Part shown: piece by piece, positions 15,758-17,286 of the stretch
Position numbering within the stretch: the stretch's first letter is position 1
Layout of the letters: each line of letters begins with the position of its first letter
Assembly: GCF_014306095.1 (NCBI RefSeq)
Contig: NZ_JACRWC010000092.1
Coordinates: 1 to 17,286, forward strand
Direction: 5' to 3'
Origin: Lentihominibacter faecis
Lineage (GTDB): Bacteria > Bacillota > Clostridia > Peptostreptococcales > Anaerovoracaceae
DNA length: 17,286 bases
The notes under the pieces: model-generated
Databases searched by the model: none
The model's input: the letters and a program-made list of their open reading frames with translations, nothing else
What the model was told of the DNA's origin: nothing
Position numbers and translations under genes: made by a program

Positions 15758-17230
15758 TTAACGCGCTCTGCCCCAGAAGTTCCTGGTGAACAGGATCAGG
15801 ATCGTGAAAAGCTCCAGCCTGCCGATTATCATCAGTGCGCTGAGATACAGCTTCAGCAGTGGGTGGAAGAAGGAGAAATTGATGATGGATGATGTTTCTC
15901 CGAATGCGATCCCCGTATTGGACAGCATAGCCAGTGTCGTGGTAAAAGTGGTCTCCATATCGAGCCCCTGCAGGGAGAGGACGACAGCGGAAATGAAGAA
16001 CACGCCCAGGTAGGTGAAAATAAATGTGGTGATCCCTGTAACCAGAGAAACGGACATGGAGCTGTCTCCCAGTTTTACAGCGACAACAGATCTTGGGTGG
16101 ATCCTTTTGATGCATCCGCGCCAGATCAGCTTCATCATAACGATGATACGAACGACTTTGATGGATCCGGCTGTGGAAGCTGAGCAGCCTCCGATAAACA
16201 GCAGGGCGATCATGATGATCTGGCATGTGGCAGGCCACAGGATGCTGGTGTCGCGAACGTATCCCGTAGTCGTAGCCATGCTGACTACCTGGAAGAAGGA
16301 TTCCCGCAGTGCAGAACCAGGGGCAAGACCATCTACAAATACGAGGTTGGCAGTACAGATGCAGACAGCAATAGCAATGATACACAGATATACCCTCAGT
16401 TCGATGTCTTTAAACAGATATCCCGGTTTCCCTGTGATCAGGTAGTGATACAACACGAAGTTGACTGACGACAGGATGCAGAAAACAGAAATCACGATTT
16501 CCACATAAAGACTGTCGTAGTGAATGATCCCTGCCGGATGAACCACCAGTCCTCCGGTACTGATGCTTCCCATGGTATTGACAGCTGCATCGAATACCGG
16601 CATTTTGCCTGAAAGCATCAGCAGTATGAATTCCAGTGCTGTGAATGTAAAGTATGTCAGATAGAGGATCTTGGCAGAATCGCTCATGCGCACTGTCATT
16701 TTTTCCAGAACAGGGCCGGGCGATTCGGCGCGTGCGATATACTGCCCGTTTATCCCCAGTGCAGGCAGGATGGAAATGACGAAAACCAGGATCCCCATGC
16801 CGCCAAGCCAGTGAGAGATCGCTTTCCACAGTACGAGACTCTGCTCGGTATATTCTGCATTGATGGAGGTGCATCCGGTTGTTGTAAAGCCGGCTGTAGA
16901 CTCGAAGATCGCATCGAGAAAATTCCCCGCATGTCCTGAAATATAGTAAGGGAATGCTCCGGCGATCGAAGCGATGAGCCAGCAGAGAGCAACGACTAGA
17001 TATCCTTCACGAGAACGGAATTTTACCGTATGATTTTTGATCGTGACCATGATGAGAAGTCCGAAGACGGCAGTGATCGGAGCACAGATCCGAAATGCAC
17101 GGGCAGATTCCGGTTCTTTTGCAAATTCAGCGTAAAGCCATGGTATGATCATGGAAATGCCTATAATGAACAGGATCGTGCCGAGGATCCGTACGATCGC
17201 TTTGTAATTTAAAGCTGTAGAATGTGTCAT
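15758..17230 (-). CDS. trkH: TrkH-family potassium uptake protein
   Basis: The membrane pore subunit of a Trk/Ktr K+ uptake system. 490 residues with about ten hydrophobic helices and four pore-loop repeats. Filter segments are recognisable: STAGFTTTGC (111-120), GSISTGG (221-227), MATTTGYV (318-325) and LSNTGIAFG (436-444). HWLGGMGILV (140-149) and GGCSASTAGSIKVVR (347-361) are family signatures, and GRLELFTILILF (470-481) matches the usual C-terminal GRLE segment. ATG 17230 is ten bases after GGGAGG; TTG 17233, seven bases after, is an equally possible start adding one residue. Only about 50 genomic bases remain upstream, so whether the NAD-binding partner trkA precedes it cannot be seen. 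Downstream are the hairpin and the CBS gene. Confidence 0.95.
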   Translation of the reverse strand: MTHSTALNYKAIVRILGTILFIIGISMIIPWLYAEFAKEPESARAFRICAPITAVFGLLIMVTIKNHTVKFRSREGYLVVALCWLIASIAGAFPYYISGHAGNFLDAIFESTAGFTTTGCTSINAEYTEQSLVLWKAISHWLGGMGILVFVISILPALGINGQYIARAESPGPVLEKMTVRMSDSAKILYLTYFTFTALEFILLMLSGKMPVFDAAVNTMGSISTGGLVVHPAGIIHYDSLYVEIVISVFCILSSVNFVLYHYLITGKPGYLFKDIELRVYLCIIAIAVCICTANLVFVDGLAPGSALRESFFQVVSMATTTGYVRDTSILWPATCQIIMIALLFIGGCSASTAGSIKVVRIIVMMKLIWRGCIKRIHPRSVVAVKLGDSSMSVSLVTGITTFIFTYLGVFFISAVVLSLQGLDMETTFTTTLAMLSNTGIAFGETSSIINFSFFHPLLKLYLSALMIIGRLELFTILILFTRNFWGRAR

Positions 17231-17280
17231 CAAATAGTCGCCTCCCTTAATAATCCTGGTTCCAGAAGCGCGGAGTCAGC

Positions 17281-17286
17281 CTGTCT
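17281..17286 (-). other. Probable adapter remnant at the right end
   Basis: The window ends CTGTCT, the first six bases of the reverse-complemented Tn5 mosaic end. Six bases alone could be chance, but the clear adapter at the other end makes a matching trace here likely. Confidence 0.65.

Noticed and set aside
17231..17280. Possible 3' end of an upstream - strand gene such as trkA, in either of two open frames (one ending at TAA just before the trkH Shine-Dalgarno, one at TGA overlapping the trkH ATG)
   Set aside because: Only 10 to 16 codons are visible, two frames are equally open, and neither short peptide is recognisable.
17220..17286. c-di-AMP or other K+-linked riboswitch before trkH
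   Set aside because: Only about 50 genomic bases are available upstream, with no recognisable riboswitch fold; it could lie beyond the edge.

Overview
The window looks like a contig or contig piece from a Clostridia-class Bacillota bacterium. The evidence is strong purine-rich Shine-Dalgarno sites, sigma-A-type promoters, and a clostridial rpoN-gap-pgk-tpiA-eno-secG-rnr backbone. The family is not fixed by the sequence; an Anaerovoracaceae-like gut anaerobe is only a guess. Both ends carry Nextera (Tn5 mosaic-end) adapter sequence: bases 1-17 clearly, and the last 6 bases probably. The 'start codon' at the left edge is therefore artificial and both edges are assembly breaks.

Layout. Bases 18-2073 hold three tandem short-chain dehydrogenases on the + strand (the first cut by the edge and lacking the catalytic Tyr/Lys), in DNA visibly more AT-rich than the rest. 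They end at a bidirectional terminator. On the - strand lies a two-gene unit, homoserine dehydrogenase without an ACT domain followed 10 bp later by a SEC-C zinc-motif protein. It diverges from trmL, which has its own good promoter. Next on + come rpoN and the glycolytic cluster gap-pgk-tpiA-eno. The cggR regulator and gpmI mutase that often accompany these genes in Clostridia are absent here. Then follow secG, a membrane pyrophosphatase (hppA, K+-dependent type), a small acidic lipoprotein and rnr (RNase R without its N-terminal helix-turn-helix). The right end is on the - strand: trkH (K+ uptake) followed by a two-CBS-domain protein whose 3' end overlaps that of rnr by 26 bp.

Function. gap, pgk, tpiA and eno carry out lower glycolysis except the mutase step. 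The pyrophosphatase turns PPi into a Na+ or H+ gradient and its sequence predicts that it needs K+, the ion trkH imports. trmL, secG and rnr are housekeeping genes for tRNA modification, protein export and RNA decay.

I found no convincing new multi-gene system. The best leads are RNA-level and protein-level oddities: a terminator-like hairpin that buries the ribosome-binding site of the CBS gene and ends in T6 touching its start codon; a hairpin that any hppA transcript must cross; a backwards terminator between gap and pgk; a GAPDH with an altered NAD site; and a catalytically dead SDR beside two intact ones. There is no CRISPR array, tRNA, rRNA or transposase in the window, and no gene-free stretch longer than 300 bases.
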